Source of the DNA: a virus
Length of the DNA: 61,139 nt
Direction: 5' to 3' (one strand)
IMG/VR virus record: IMGVR_UViG_3300020141_000099
Location: 1 to 61,139 of that record
Part shown: one piece after another, positions 8,169 to 16,274 of the stretch
Position numbering within the stretch: position 1 is the stretch's first letter
Layout of the letters: the number at the start of each line of letters is the position of its first letter
Notes under the pieces: model-generated
What the model was told of the DNA's origin: nothing
Seen by the model: only the letters and a program-made list of their open reading frames with translations
Database searches by the model: none
Position numbers and translations under genes: made by a program

Positions 8169-8651
8169 TTATTTATTCATATTTTTAAGTTTTTCCAGGA
8201 GACTGTTACGATCTGTAATCAAATAACCTTCTGCCTGTATTGCCCCTTGCTCTTGATCGCCGTTCTTTTTATCTACAGCATATTTTTTAAGCTGTAGTTC
8301 TACCATTTTTAGCTTTTTATCAATCTTGTTAGATTTAGCTGTAATAGCGGCCTGTAGCATAGTTCCTGCTACTTCAAACATTCGGGCGCCGTATCTTGCT
8401 TCTACATTCATGCCCAAATCCATTAGGTCGTCGTAGGCTTTTTCTGCTTTATTTGCTAGAGCATCTAGTTCAGCATCACTAATATCGCCTAGCCCTTTAA
8501 CACGGGGAAGAGCTGATGAAATTTTGTCAAATTCTTCTAATTTTTCTTGTAATGATATTACAGGAACATCGTGCGCTTCATTAGGAGACTCTACGGGCTC
8601 TGTAGTTTCTTCCGGGGGCAAATTAAAAAGTTCTTCAAGTTTCTTTGTCAT
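8169..8651 (-). CDS. 16: Terminase small subunit (gp16-like)
   Basis: This 160-aa protein matches the size and design of T4 gp16 (164 aa): a disordered acidic N-terminus, a central helical and coiled-coil segment (RYGARMFEVAGTMLQAAITA, then a Lys-rich helix) and a flexible C-terminus. gp16 forms a ring that regulates the gp17 motor and initiates packaging. Residues AGTMLQAAITAKSNKIDKK resemble the oligomerisation helix of phage small terminases. The ORF starts 8 bases after gp4; only a weak ribosome-binding site is seen. The assignment rests on composition, helix pattern and location, not on an alignment. Confidence 0.75.
   Translation of the reverse strand: MTKKLEELFNLPPEETTEPVESPNEAHDVPVISLQEKLEEFDKISSALPRVKGLGDISDAELDALANKAEKAYDDLMDLGMNVEARYGARMFEVAGTMLQAAITAKSNKIDKKLKMVELQLKKYAVDKKNGDQEQGAIQAEGYLITDRNSLLEKLKNMNK
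8170..8177 (-). promoter_or_regulatory. Late-promoter-like octamer AATAAATA, 192-aa gene
   Basis: It overlaps the stop codon of gp16 and lies 17 bases before the ATG at 8152, with AGGAAAC between. It could be a coding coincidence (Asn-Lys-stop). Confidence 0.4.
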
Positions 8652-8659
8652 AATATTAC

Positions 8660-9100
8660 TTATCGCTTTTTACTGCCATTATGGAAAATATCACGCTCGC
8701 TAATAACTCTAAACTGTATTCCGTATTTTTTACACCAAGCTGTGGCAGCTTCCCATTTGGCTAAATTGCGTATATACTGTGCTTGATTTAATTTGTTTTT
8801 TCCCACAGCTTCTAATGTAGCTTGATTATTAGGTTTTATTTCTATCAGTTCTGCGTGTTTTTTTTGATTTCGATCCAAATATACAATTAAAAAATCTGGG
8901 ACATAGACAGTATTTTTACCAGTTAACGGATCTCTATAGGGTATTTTTACACTTTCGCTAGCCCAATGTTCCACAGCAGGATTGTTATCACAAAACATCA
9001 TAAAGGTAAGTTCCCAACTTGATCTATAAGTAGGGTCTCCCATACCTTGATATTTTTCTGGGTTCTTAGGTACAAATTTTCCTCTAGCAGTATTTCTCAT
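8660..9100 (-). CDS. 4: Head completion protein gp4, nuclease fold
   Basis: The protein is 146 aa; T4 gp4 is 150. It has a TnsA-like PD-(D/E)XK core: Glu30 in YRSSWELTF, Asp69 in VPDF and the EIK pair at about 87-89 in ELIEIKP. In T4, gp4 acts on the packaged DNA end or head vertex before tail joining, and heads lacking it cannot accept tails. The aromatic WELTFMMFCD and the HWASESVKIPY segment are typical of the family. The start codon shares its last base with the stop of the 123-aa gene, indicating co-translation. Confidence 0.9.
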   Translation of the reverse strand: MRNTARGKFVPKNPEKYQGMGDPTYRSSWELTFMMFCDNNPAVEHWASESVKIPYRDPLTGKNTVYVPDFLIVYLDRNQKKHAELIEIKPNNQATLEAVGKNKLNQAQYIRNLAKWEAATAWCKKYGIQFRVISERDIFHNGSKKR

Positions 9101-9471
9101 TATGCTAGTATGTTGCGTTTTACAGAATCAACCGGTGTTATACTTTGAATAGATCCTAACACACTGGTTTTAAATCTATTGTAATTTAATACCTCAGCGA
9201 TAATTTGGCTTAGATCGTTCTCACCGAGGTTTTTCATGCTATCTAAAATAGTCAATGGATTGTAATTATCTCGCTTTGCCTGGATCATGATCGTTATAGA
9301 AATTGACTCGGCAGCGTCTTCACTAAATCCTCTGTTTTCTAACATACCTTTCATCGCAGTTAGAACAGTTTGATCTAGCTCAACTGGAATGTCGTTGTAT
9401 TGAGTAAATGTCTTGTTAGTAGCATCACTAGATGATACTGCTTGTTTTTTTATAGGTAGATTAGTAAGCAT
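9100..9471 (-). CDS. Hypothetical small virion-cluster protein
   Basis: This 123-aa protein is unrecognised by function. The N-terminal 25 residues look flexible. The remainder looks helical: ENRGFSEDAAESISITIMIQA, then DNYNPLTILDSMKNL and a C-terminus ending VDSVKRNILA. I recall related proteins beside tail tube genes in other aquatic T4-like phages. It is directly coupled to gp4 (1-base overlap) and starts 3 bases after the tube-like gene. A tail or neck assembly role is an inference from position. Confidence 0.78.
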   Translation of the reverse strand: MLTNLPIKKQAVSSSDATNKTFTQYNDIPVELDQTVLTAMKGMLENRGFSEDAAESISITIMIQAKRDNYNPLTILDSMKNLGENDLSQIIAEVLNYNRFKTSVLGSIQSITPVDSVKRNILA

Positions 9472-9473
9472 GA

Positions 9474-11084
9474 TTAATAATATTGTTGTGTAACAACTGT
9501 GTTATCTGTATAAGTTACGTTTGTTTGTCTTACTAGATCGGGATTTCCGGCAACATTATAAACATCTTCGCTACTGACACCAAGAGTAGTAGTATCAACG
9601 TTTAACGTTGAATTTGGAATTTCGATTGCTACGGCTTCAGCGATCATAGTATCTAATGCGACAATATTTTGATTTACAGAATTAAGCTGTTCTGTTAATT
9701 TATTAGGATCGGTATAACCAGACGCATCAAGTTGATTATATATTGAATCTAACATTGCTGTATCGTTAGTCGCTTGGGCAACTGCGAGAGACTCAGCTAC
9801 TCGATCTTGTATAGCTTGATTTGCTGCAATTTGTGCTGTTAGTGTGTCTGCTATCGCTGACTGTTCTACTTGTACTGCTAACAGTCCGGCACTTGTTGAA
9901 GGCAACGATGCTGGTAATAATCCTTTTAGGGTATTTCCAATTTTTGAAATACCTGCTGAAAACCCTGCTGCCACATTTCCCAACGTTGCTCCGAGATTAA
10001 ATCCTCCACCGCCGGCACCTTGTGATCTAGGTACTGCTGTTGTAGGCTGTTCTCCGGGTAGTGTTGCTAGACTTAAACCGGATGGGCTTGTTCCTGATAG
10101 CGCATCTGGGAGTTTACCTGTCCTTGCTACTTTATCTAATAAACCAAATCCTTCTGACAGTACACTTGCCCTAGTTATGTTTTTTACATTATTAACTAGA
10201 CTAGTAGCACCTCTGGCTGTTCTAACTAGGCCAAATATACTTGTATCTCCGCTACTGCCGAATACTTCACCTAGCCCCGGGATAACACCGCCAGCGCCTA
10301 AAATACTATTGTTGCCGCCGCCGAAAATACTCAAGGGGCCTTGCTCATTATCGTAATGAAGGGTGGCAAAACCATTTGGCTCTCCCTTTTTAACTTTCCC
10401 GGTACCGTATAACACAGTTTCATATGCTACTGTCATTTTATTTTCTAGTAGTTTGCTTTGTGATTGATCCATTTGATCATGACTCCAGTCAGTGATGATT
10501 GGATTAACTAACACAAATCCTGTAAACTGTTGTCTGTTTAATTGATATATTTCTATGCTGTTAAAAAACGGGTCCGTTTGATTATTATTAAGACCATACG
10601 TAGTACTCTCGTTAACGCTAGTACCTAGTGTTTTATATTTTGTATCAGTGAAACTTTTAGGAACGCTTAAACCATTTGTATTTTTACCGTCGGCAAAATA
10701 GTAATTGTAATAGGCTTTCCAGAGCCCGGTTGTGGTATTATTGTGATCATCATGGAACGAAATATTAACTGGCTGATAATCAATTTTACTTTGTACAATA
10801 GTCTTCTTATTATACTGATTCATAGTTTCAGTTGACATTTTAAACTTTGGAAGATCTGATGCTTTTACTAGGACACCTAGTTCTCTACCGTTCCTGTCCA
10901 TGTATTCTTGGATGATAGGATTGTTGTTCCTGTTAATATTAAAAACAACATAGTAAAGGAAGCCAGCCTTTGGCGCTAGTCTAAAATAATCATCAACATA
11001 TAACCTTGCGGCATGTCGATAATCTTTAACCTGCGTATTAGAGCTGAGTGTTTGCCCTAAAAAGTTTGTAAATGCGTTTGACAT
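9474..11084 (-). CDS. Tail-tube-like baseplate or tail protein with long C-terminal extension
   Basis: The start at 11084 (MSNAFTNF) gives 536 aa. An upstream ATG at 11114 lies in the loop of a terminator hairpin and is rejected. Residues 1-230 look like a tail-tube-type domain: LVKASDLPKFKMSTETMNQY, INISFHDD-type and FVLVNPIITDW strands, ending near VAYETVLYGTG. The C-terminal half has Gly-rich linkers and a helical segment around 400-480 rich in Ala and Gln. It follows gp19, so it could be the tube initiator or cap (T4 gp54 or gp48) or a relative; I cannot choose. The octamer ACTAAATA lies 5 bases from the ATG with no ribosome-binding site. Confidence 0.72.
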   Translation of the reverse strand: MSNAFTNFLGQTLSSNTQVKDYRHAARLYVDDYFRLAPKAGFLYYVVFNINRNNNPIIQEYMDRNGRELGVLVKASDLPKFKMSTETMNQYNKKTIVQSKIDYQPVNISFHDDHNNTTTGLWKAYYNYYFADGKNTNGLSVPKSFTDTKYKTLGTSVNESTTYGLNNNQTDPFFNSIEIYQLNRQQFTGFVLVNPIITDWSHDQMDQSQSKLLENKMTVAYETVLYGTGKVKKGEPNGFATLHYDNEQGPLSIFGGGNNSILGAGGVIPGLGEVFGSSGDTSIFGLVRTARGATSLVNNVKNITRASVLSEGFGLLDKVARTGKLPDALSGTSPSGLSLATLPGEQPTTAVPRSQGAGGGGFNLGATLGNVAAGFSAGISKIGNTLKGLLPASLPSTSAGLLAVQVEQSAIADTLTAQIAANQAIQDRVAESLAVAQATNDTAMLDSIYNQLDASGYTDPNKLTEQLNSVNQNIVALDTMIAEAVAIEIPNSTLNVDTTTLGVSSEDVYNVAGNPDLVRQTNVTYTDNTVVTQQYY

Positions 11085-11089
11085 AGTAA

Positions 11090-11097
11090 TATTTAGT
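11090..11097 (-). promoter_or_regulatory. Late-promoter-like octamer ACTAAATA, tube-like gene
   Basis: It is preceded by the gp19 terminator and followed after TTACT by the ATG at 11084. The 5-base spacing equals the distance from the octamer to the transcript start in T4, so the mRNA would start at the ATG. Confidence 0.58.
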
Positions 11098-11100
11098 CGT

Positions 11101-11130
11101 AAAAAAAGACCCATAAAAGGGTCTTTTTTC
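11101..11130 (-). terminator. Intrinsic terminator after gp19
   Basis: The perfect 11-bp stem AAAAAAGACCC / GGGTCTTTTTT has a 6-base loop (11113-11118) and continues with T on the minus strand. It lies between the gp19 stop and the next late-promoter-like octamer. By sequence it could also work on the plus strand. Confidence 0.9.
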
Positions 11131-11142
11131 TAGCTTCTGTTA

Positions 11143-11781
11143 TTAACCAGTTGCTAAGGAAGATAGTGTTCTTCCTACTGTAGCTCCGAGTCCCACTGGT
11201 GCGCCTGTTGCGCCTACCTGTAGTGCGTTATCGAACACGATTGTTAAAGCGATTTCCATTGGAGCACTTTCAGCATAAGCTAATTCGTTATAATTAACCT
11301 GCTGTAGATAGCATCCATAGCATTCCCATGTTTCTAAAACATTAGGTGCCCATGTGCCGTTATCTCCGTTACCACCGTCTAACATTTCGATTCTTGTTAG
11401 GAATTTGTATTCGGCTCCTGATGCAGCACTTGCCTGCTCGAAGAAGTCGAATTGTTTCTGTAACTGTTCGCCAATTAGCTTGGTTACGTTTCCGCCGACG
11501 TCATCACGGATACTAATTGTCATTGGTTGCCATGAGTGCTTACCAGCATAGTGGATCTGGCTGTTGTAAACGTGAATAACCTGATCTTCAAACTGTACTT
11601 GCGGTCTTGCGGCAGTTACGACTTGCTTAGTTAGTTCTGTCGTAGGCTTTGTTACACCAAAGTTTTCTAATGATACTCTAAAACGATATTTCAGCTTTGG
11701 CATCAATAGACCTTGGCTGGTGCTACTTTGACCACCTGCTGCCAACGGTACTGTGAATTTACTTAAACTTGCAATTGCCAT
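11143..11781 (-). CDS. 19: Tail tube protein gp19
   Basis: The protein is 212 aa (T4 gp19 is 163). It polymerises as the inner tube of the contractile tail. The N-terminus has LMPKLKYRFRVSLENFG, the usual opening strand, followed by TKQVVTAARPQVQFEDQ and NSQIHYAGKHSWQPMTISIRDD-type strands, and a C-terminal MEIALTIVFDNA strand. It directly follows the sheath gene gp18, the universal order in T4-like phages. An AAGGAGC ribosome-binding site lies upstream, together with a GGTAAATA octamer in the 33-base gap. Confidence 0.93.
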   Translation of the reverse strand: MAIASLSKFTVPLAAGGQSSTSQGLLMPKLKYRFRVSLENFGVTKPTTELTKQVVTAARPQVQFEDQVIHVYNSQIHYAGKHSWQPMTISIRDDVGGNVTKLIGEQLQKQFDFFEQASAASGAEYKFLTRIEMLDGGNGDNGTWAPNVLETWECYGCYLQQVNYNELAYAESAPMEIALTIVFDNALQVGATGAPVGLGATVGRTLSSLATG

Positions 11782-11804
11782 CTTATTTGCTCCTTGTCCT
11801 TATA

Positions 11805-11812
11805 TATTTACC
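11805..11812 (-). promoter_or_regulatory. Possible late-promoter octamer GGTAAATA, gp19
   Basis: It sits in the 33-base gap between gp18 and gp19, followed by the AAGGAGC ribosome-binding site. It matches the core TAAATA but diverges at the first two bases. Confidence 0.4.
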
Positions 11813-11814
11813 CA

Positions 11815-14800
11815 TTATAGTCCGGCCTTGATGTCACCAGTATTTTTCAAGCGTAGAGGAATGTAAATAAATTCCACTGCTTTTACTGGTTCGACGGCAA
11901 TGTCTAACCATAGTTCTGAACGATCAATTCTTGTAGGTGTGTTGTTTGATTCATCACATACTACTAAGAAGTCGTACAATGCTCTTTGTCCTACTAACTC
12001 TAATAGGAAACTTTCTGTTGCTTGTTTGATTTCGTTACGTGTAATTCTGTCGTTAGGTTCAAACAAGAATGGTTTGACCAATAACGCCATTTGTCTACGT
12101 AAGTACGCAACTAATCGGGATACATTAATTCTATCTAGAGCACTTGCGTTTCTAGCGCGAGTGTATTGTCCAAAGTTAACAATGCCAGCACCTGGAATTG
12201 TTGCGATTGGGTTAACCTTAACTCCTGCTAGTACGTCACGCAGGCTTTGTGGTAGAGCTGTTGTTTTGAACTCTCCGTTTAGCAAGTAACCTACTGCTGT
12301 AGCATTGTCAACACCGCCACGACGTGTTCCTGCTGGAGCAAACCATTGGAAGCTCTTCTGATCGCTCATTGCGATTGTACGTAGCATCATGTGACTTGGT
12401 GGAACAACAATGAAGTTTCCGCTGTTGTCGTTTGTGTAACCACTTGGATAGAACATAGCCATGTATTCGTCATAGCTAACTGCGCCATCTTCACCGTTGT
12501 CAAACGCTAGGGCTGTGTTGCTACCCCAGTTGTTTAGTTCTGTGCCGCTTGGCTGTAATCTAAACGGTGTGTCACCGATTACAAACGCTGTTAATCCGCG
12601 ATCTGTATTTAGAGCAACCATGTTTTGAATTGCTTCTGGATATCCAGGAGTAGCAATCAAGTTAAAGATTACTGTGTCAGTGTCACGAACACTTTGATTT
12701 GTGTCAATTACACTCTTCAATGCCGCAACAATAAATCCGCGTTGAGCAAAGCGACCGAAGCTACCTTGACCGACTGCGTTGTTAGGGCTTACTGTGATCC
12801 AACGATCTGAAACGTATGGAGTAGTTGAGTTAGAGCCGTCCATTTGTTCGTCGCCAAAGCGCGAGTTCTTACCGTCTGTAGCATTGATGTTGATATGATC
12901 AACAACATACTTCTTGACGTTGAAACCGCTACGGCGTAGATTCCATAACTTCATACCACGTGGGTATAATGCTGGATCTGGAGCGTCTGGGTCTAGGTAA
13001 TTGCTAGTTAGCAAGTCTGTGATAGCTGACATCTCTGCGCTTGTACCAGAAGTACCCCAACGTGCGTCAGCAAACAACCAACCGTTTGGTGTTGTTTGAT
13101 CAGCAGTATCTTGTAATACCCACTTACCATCTTTACGTACATATACGTCCATGCCGTACATGTCAATGTCAGCTGTGCTGATCCAAATATCATTGTCAAC
13201 TAAAGGATCGCCGTTTACCTGTGTTGTTGGAGCAACACTGGCAATCTGAGGACCAGTAGCATCTGTTGTTGGATATAGACTTCTATAACCCTTCCATGTA
13301 GTTCCGTTGTGGACCATGATATCTACTTCGTCAACAACTGAACTATACCATAATTGGCCGTCAGCTGGTGTTGTTTCAGGAGCCTGTAGTTTAGCTTCGT
13401 AAACTAATGGTTTCCAGTTACTTGCGAAGTAAGTGATGTTTCTAGCATCGTTCGTTACCTTGGCATACAAATTCTTTGTGCCTGTTTCTATTCCGGCGTT
13501 ATCTCTTGCCCAAGCTGAATATCCTAAGAAACTGTTCAATGGAGTAGCAGTTCCATCTGTTAATAGAATTTCGCCACCCTTTTTGTGTTGAATAGTTAGA
13601 CTTGTAGCGTTTCCACTAGTGTCATATGATGCAGCAATCGCTTCAACGTTGGTCATATTCAAGTTATTGATTGCGCTAATGATTTGATCAACAGTATTGC
13701 CAGCTGTTAAAGTTACAGGATAAGCTGTGCTAAAATCAGCGACGCCGTCTACTGAAGTTGCTAGGCCTTCATATAACGTAAATGATGAGCTAGTAGACAC
13801 TGTTCCGGTTGTTGCTACAGAAGTAATTTTTGTAAAGCCTGTAGCATTTCTACGCCATACTTTAAATTCTACCAATGATGGTGTGTTTGTAGTTGTAGAA
13901 GATGTGCCTGCTCCTAGCATAGCATTCTGTTGGACATAAACTGAACCAACAGCAATATCACCTGTAGAGTTAATTGCGTTGATAGCACTTTGTGGCTCGG
14001 CATAAATTGGAGCAGATTTTAGTGTCCACTCACTTGTTGCTTCGTTATAAACTTTAACATACCAATCGGCGCCGCTGTTAGGACTTGTTGTCTTAACATA
14101 TACAGAACCACTTGCTTTGTCTGTAAAGTCTGGAAACTTAAAATGTGGTCCTTGGAATAGTTCTACTTTGTCAAAAGTTCCAGCTGTCAATCCAACTGCT
14201 GTTAACATGGCAAGTAGGCCTGTTCCGACTTCAATTTTAACTTTACCGTCAATTAGAGTACCGTTGCTCTTAGCACGAGCATCTGCGTAGATTTCTAAGA
14301 AGCCAGCAGTATTAATCTTAGCACCAACTCCTCTTGTACGCATTGCAGTGTTGATAGCTGTTACTAGGTCACTTAGGTTATTACCACTTAGTGTAATTTC
14401 TTGTCCGTTGATTTTTAAGTTACTACCAGAGTAGGACACTAACGCACCAGATGCTACAGTCTTAGTACCTGTAACGACTGGCCAGCTGGTCTTCCAGCAG
14501 GTGCTGGTAAATGTCACACTTGAAGTAAATCCTAATTCAACATCAGAACCAACTTGTACCCAATTACCATTTGTATTTTTATACCATAGTGTATTATCAT
14601 TGTTGCTGGTTACAACAATTGCATACTGTCCGTTAGAACCATAGCTTGGCTTAGGTGTTACACCTAGACCGCTAACTGTAGCAGTTGCTAAATTTGTGTT
14701 ATCAATGACTAATGGAGTTTTAGCAGTAAAAGCACCATCTGTCTTGTTCCATTGGAATACTCCAAATTTTGTATTTGATGTATCAACCCAATATGTACCA

Positions 14801-15195
14801 TTAACAGGAGTTCCTACTGGCTCGCTAGCAGTAGCAACTAATTGACTTGTGTCAATATTAGCACGAGCAATAAAAGCACGACTACTTACCCCAAGCAAGC
14901 TATAAGCCGCTTGTAGTCCGTATTCGTTCAGCTCGCCACCGTGTACTGGATTGCCGTTGGCATCAGTGTAAAATTGTGGTGTTCCGAATGTGTCGGTTAA
15001 ATCACGCTGGCTTGTGATTAAATACACTTTACCAGCATTTGCCGCTGTAGTACCAGGTGCTGTTCCTGTGCCACTAGCATTTTGTTTGTCGGCTGCGGAT
15101 GTGACAAAGATCAAAGGTACGGTGCTTGGAGCAGCCGGTAGATAGAAACTTTCGTCGATTACGCTTACTTGTACGCCTGGTGAACTTAGAGCCAT
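11815..15195 (-). CDS. 18: Tail sheath protein gp18 with very large central insertion
   Basis: The protein is 1126 aa, against 659 in T4. It forms the contractile sheath. The N-terminus (SPGVQVSVIDESFY) and the last 350 residues are typical of gp18: FIVVPPSHMMLRTIA, the NPIATIPGAG segment, LRRQMALLVKPFLFEPND and VEFIYIPLRL at the end. Between about residues 130 and 760 lie extra beta-rich segments full of short Trp-containing motifs such as WYVKVYN, QLWYSS and DIWISTAD, probably surface domains on the sheath. A GGGAGATT ribosome-binding site precedes the ATG. The gene has its own ACTAAATA octamer about 35 bases upstream. Confidence 0.94.
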   Translation of the reverse strand: MALSSPGVQVSVIDESFYLPAAPSTVPLIFVTSAADKQNASGTGTAPGTTAANAGKVYLITSQRDLTDTFGTPQFYTDANGNPVHGGELNEYGLQAAYSLLGVSSRAFIARANIDTSQLVATASEPVGTPVNGTYWVDTSNTKFGVFQWNKTDGAFTAKTPLVIDNTNLATATVSGLGVTPKPSYGSNGQYAIVVTSNNDNTLWYKNTNGNWVQVGSDVELGFTSSVTFTSTCWKTSWPVVTGTKTVASGALVSYSGSNLKINGQEITLSGNNLSDLVTAINTAMRTRGVGAKINTAGFLEIYADARAKSNGTLIDGKVKIEVGTGLLAMLTAVGLTAGTFDKVELFQGPHFKFPDFTDKASGSVYVKTTSPNSGADWYVKVYNEATSEWTLKSAPIYAEPQSAINAINSTGDIAVGSVYVQQNAMLGAGTSSTTTNTPSLVEFKVWRRNATGFTKITSVATTGTVSTSSSFTLYEGLATSVDGVADFSTAYPVTLTAGNTVDQIISAINNLNMTNVEAIAASYDTSGNATSLTIQHKKGGEILLTDGTATPLNSFLGYSAWARDNAGIETGTKNLYAKVTNDARNITYFASNWKPLVYEAKLQAPETTPADGQLWYSSVVDEVDIMVHNGTTWKGYRSLYPTTDATGPQIASVAPTTQVNGDPLVDNDIWISTADIDMYGMDVYVRKDGKWVLQDTADQTTPNGWLFADARWGTSGTSAEMSAITDLLTSNYLDPDAPDPALYPRGMKLWNLRRSGFNVKKYVVDHININATDGKNSRFGDEQMDGSNSTTPYVSDRWITVSPNNAVGQGSFGRFAQRGFIVAALKSVIDTNQSVRDTDTVIFNLIATPGYPEAIQNMVALNTDRGLTAFVIGDTPFRLQPSGTELNNWGSNTALAFDNGEDGAVSYDEYMAMFYPSGYTNDNSGNFIVVPPSHMMLRTIAMSDQKSFQWFAPAGTRRGGVDNATAVGYLLNGEFKTTALPQSLRDVLAGVKVNPIATIPGAGIVNFGQYTRARNASALDRINVSRLVAYLRRQMALLVKPFLFEPNDRITRNEIKQATESFLLELVGQRALYDFLVVCDESNNTPTRIDRSELWLDIAVEPVKAVEFIYIPLRLKNTGDIKAGL

Positions 15196-15230
15196 TTGTT
15201 AATCTCCCATAAATGGTTTTTTATTAAACA

Positions 15231-15238
15231 TATTTAGT
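15231..15238 (-). promoter_or_regulatory. Late-promoter-like octamer ACTAAATA, gp18
   Basis: It gives a leader of about 30 bases containing GGGAGATT. It forms a divergent pair with the CTTAAATA site of the HNH-like gene in the 103-base gap. Confidence 0.58.
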
Positions 15239-15260
15239 GTGAATGGAGGAAAAATACCCG

Positions 15261-15268
15261 CTTAAATA
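15261..15268 (+). promoter_or_regulatory. Late-promoter-like octamer CTTAAATA, HNH-like gene
   Basis: It lies about 30 bases upstream of the plus-strand HNH-like ATG, with AAAAGGG as ribosome-binding site in between. This is consistent with late expression of that gene. Confidence 0.45.
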
Positions 15269-15298
15269 CAAGATAAAAGGGAACTAAAAGGGCGGTGT

Positions 15299-15634
15299 AT
15301 GCGGGATCTATGTAAAAAATGTCAAAGAAGACCTGTTGCTATCAACTATCGTAAAGAAGGTAAAATATTCTTTAGATCAATGTGTGATCACTGTGCTAAG
15401 AATTACAAGACGGCTCGACCCACTTGGCTTTCTACTGGATATAAAAAGAAAACCACATGCGATAGATGTGGTTTTGTAGGAACTGAGTCAGAGCAGTTCG
15501 ATGTTTATCACGCAGATGGTGATATTAATAATTGTAAATACAGTAACTTAAAAACTGTATGTGCCAATTGTCAGAGACTTTTACACAAACTCAAGGTACC
15601 GTGGCGCAGGGGAGACCTTACACCTGATTTTTAA
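15299..15634 (+). CDS. Orphan HNH-like zinc-binding protein
   Basis: This 111-aa protein has four CxxC pairs (C5/C8, C29/C32, C54/C57, C88/C91). Its HNH-like core around 69-84 reads VYHADGDINNCKYSNL. HNH enzymes cut DNA with a beta-beta-alpha metal fold; here the usual first His or Asp of the (H/D)H pair is Tyr, while His71, Asp73, Asn78 and Asn83 are kept. It may be an active or decayed free-standing homing-type endonuclease, or only a DNA-binding protein. It is alone on the plus strand between minus-strand genes and its 3' end overlaps the dNMP kinase gene by 17 bases tail to tail. That isolation suits an inserted mobile gene. Confidence 0.72.
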   Translation: MRDLCKKCQRRPVAINYRKEGKIFFRSMCDHCAKNYKTARPTWLSTGYKKKTTCDRCGFVGTESEQFDVYHADGDINNCKYSNLKTVCANCQRLLHKLKVPWRRGDLTPDF

Positions 15635-16244
15635 TTGCTAGAAAAAGTTCGTCGATTGATCCGTCATTAGTGATAGTAACATCAATGTCGCCGCCTACCC
15701 AAGCAGTTTCGCTTGCGTGTATTTTTAAAGTTTCTAACCGTTTTTTACCAATTGCCCAGCCCATGTATTTGTCACCGGCGTTAGCATTAGCGGCATCATC
15801 ATACCACTCGGGTTCAGGCCCTCGCTTGATGCGTATTACTTTGCCGCCAGCATTGTGGATGGCTTTGATTTCATTTGGGAATCGAACATCACTAATAACA
15901 ATATTGTCTTTTGAATTGCGAAGTTTACTTTCTAAGCTGGCAATCCAAATGTCATCATGGAATGCTTTGCGACAAACTTCAGTACCCCAATATTGTAGGA
16001 TCCAGCGTGGTGTTAGATTGGGCATTTTAAGACGTTCTGCCCACCAAGGATCTACTTGTTCACGCCATTCACGGGCCATTTTTGTGCGGCCTTCGAGCAT
16101 GGTACGGTCCCAACCGAATACAGCGGCTACAGCATCTTTTAATGTGTTAGCAAACGAGTCACGTCTAAATTCGTGAAAGTTAACCAAATAGTCTGCGGCA
16201 GTATCTTTGCCTGAACCGATAAAACCTACAAAACCAATAATCAT
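15618..16244 (-). CDS. 1: Deoxynucleoside monophosphate kinase (gp1-like)
   Basis: The protein is 208 aa (T4 gp1 is 241). It phosphorylates dNMPs for phage DNA synthesis. The P-loop GFIGSGKDT is at residues 7-15. ISDVRFPNE near 118-126 and the following VIRIKR are typical of the gp1 family and related kinases; the Trp-rich region EWREQVDPWWAERL is also seen in such phage kinases. A GGGGGAT ribosome-binding site precedes the ATG. It lies 30 bases downstream of gp13 in an otherwise structural neighbourhood. Substrate range cannot be read from sequence. Confidence 0.9.
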   Translation of the reverse strand: MIIGFVGFIGSGKDTAADYLVNFHEFRRDSFANTLKDAVAAVFGWDRTMLEGRTKMAREWREQVDPWWAERLKMPNLTPRWILQYWGTEVCRKAFHDDIWIASLESKLRNSKDNIVISDVRFPNEIKAIHNAGGKVIRIKRGPEPEWYDDAANANAGDKYMGWAIGKKRLETLKIHASETAWVGGDIDVTITNDGSIDELFLAIKNQV

Positions 16245-16274
16245 AGCATCCCCCAGTAGATACTATATTTTATC

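Noticed and set aside
11085-11114. Upstream ATG adding 10 residues to the tube-like protein
   Set aside because: The ATG lies in the loop of the gp19 terminator and has no ribosome-binding site; the ATG at 11084 fits the octamer spacing.
13008-13199. Short minus-strand ORF within gp18
   Set aside because: It overlaps gp18 in another frame and lacks any start signal.
15196-15298. Possible small RNA or attachment site in the gp18/HNH gap
   Set aside because: The gap is fully explained by two divergent promoter-like octamers and ribosome-binding sites; no stable hairpin or long repeat is seen.
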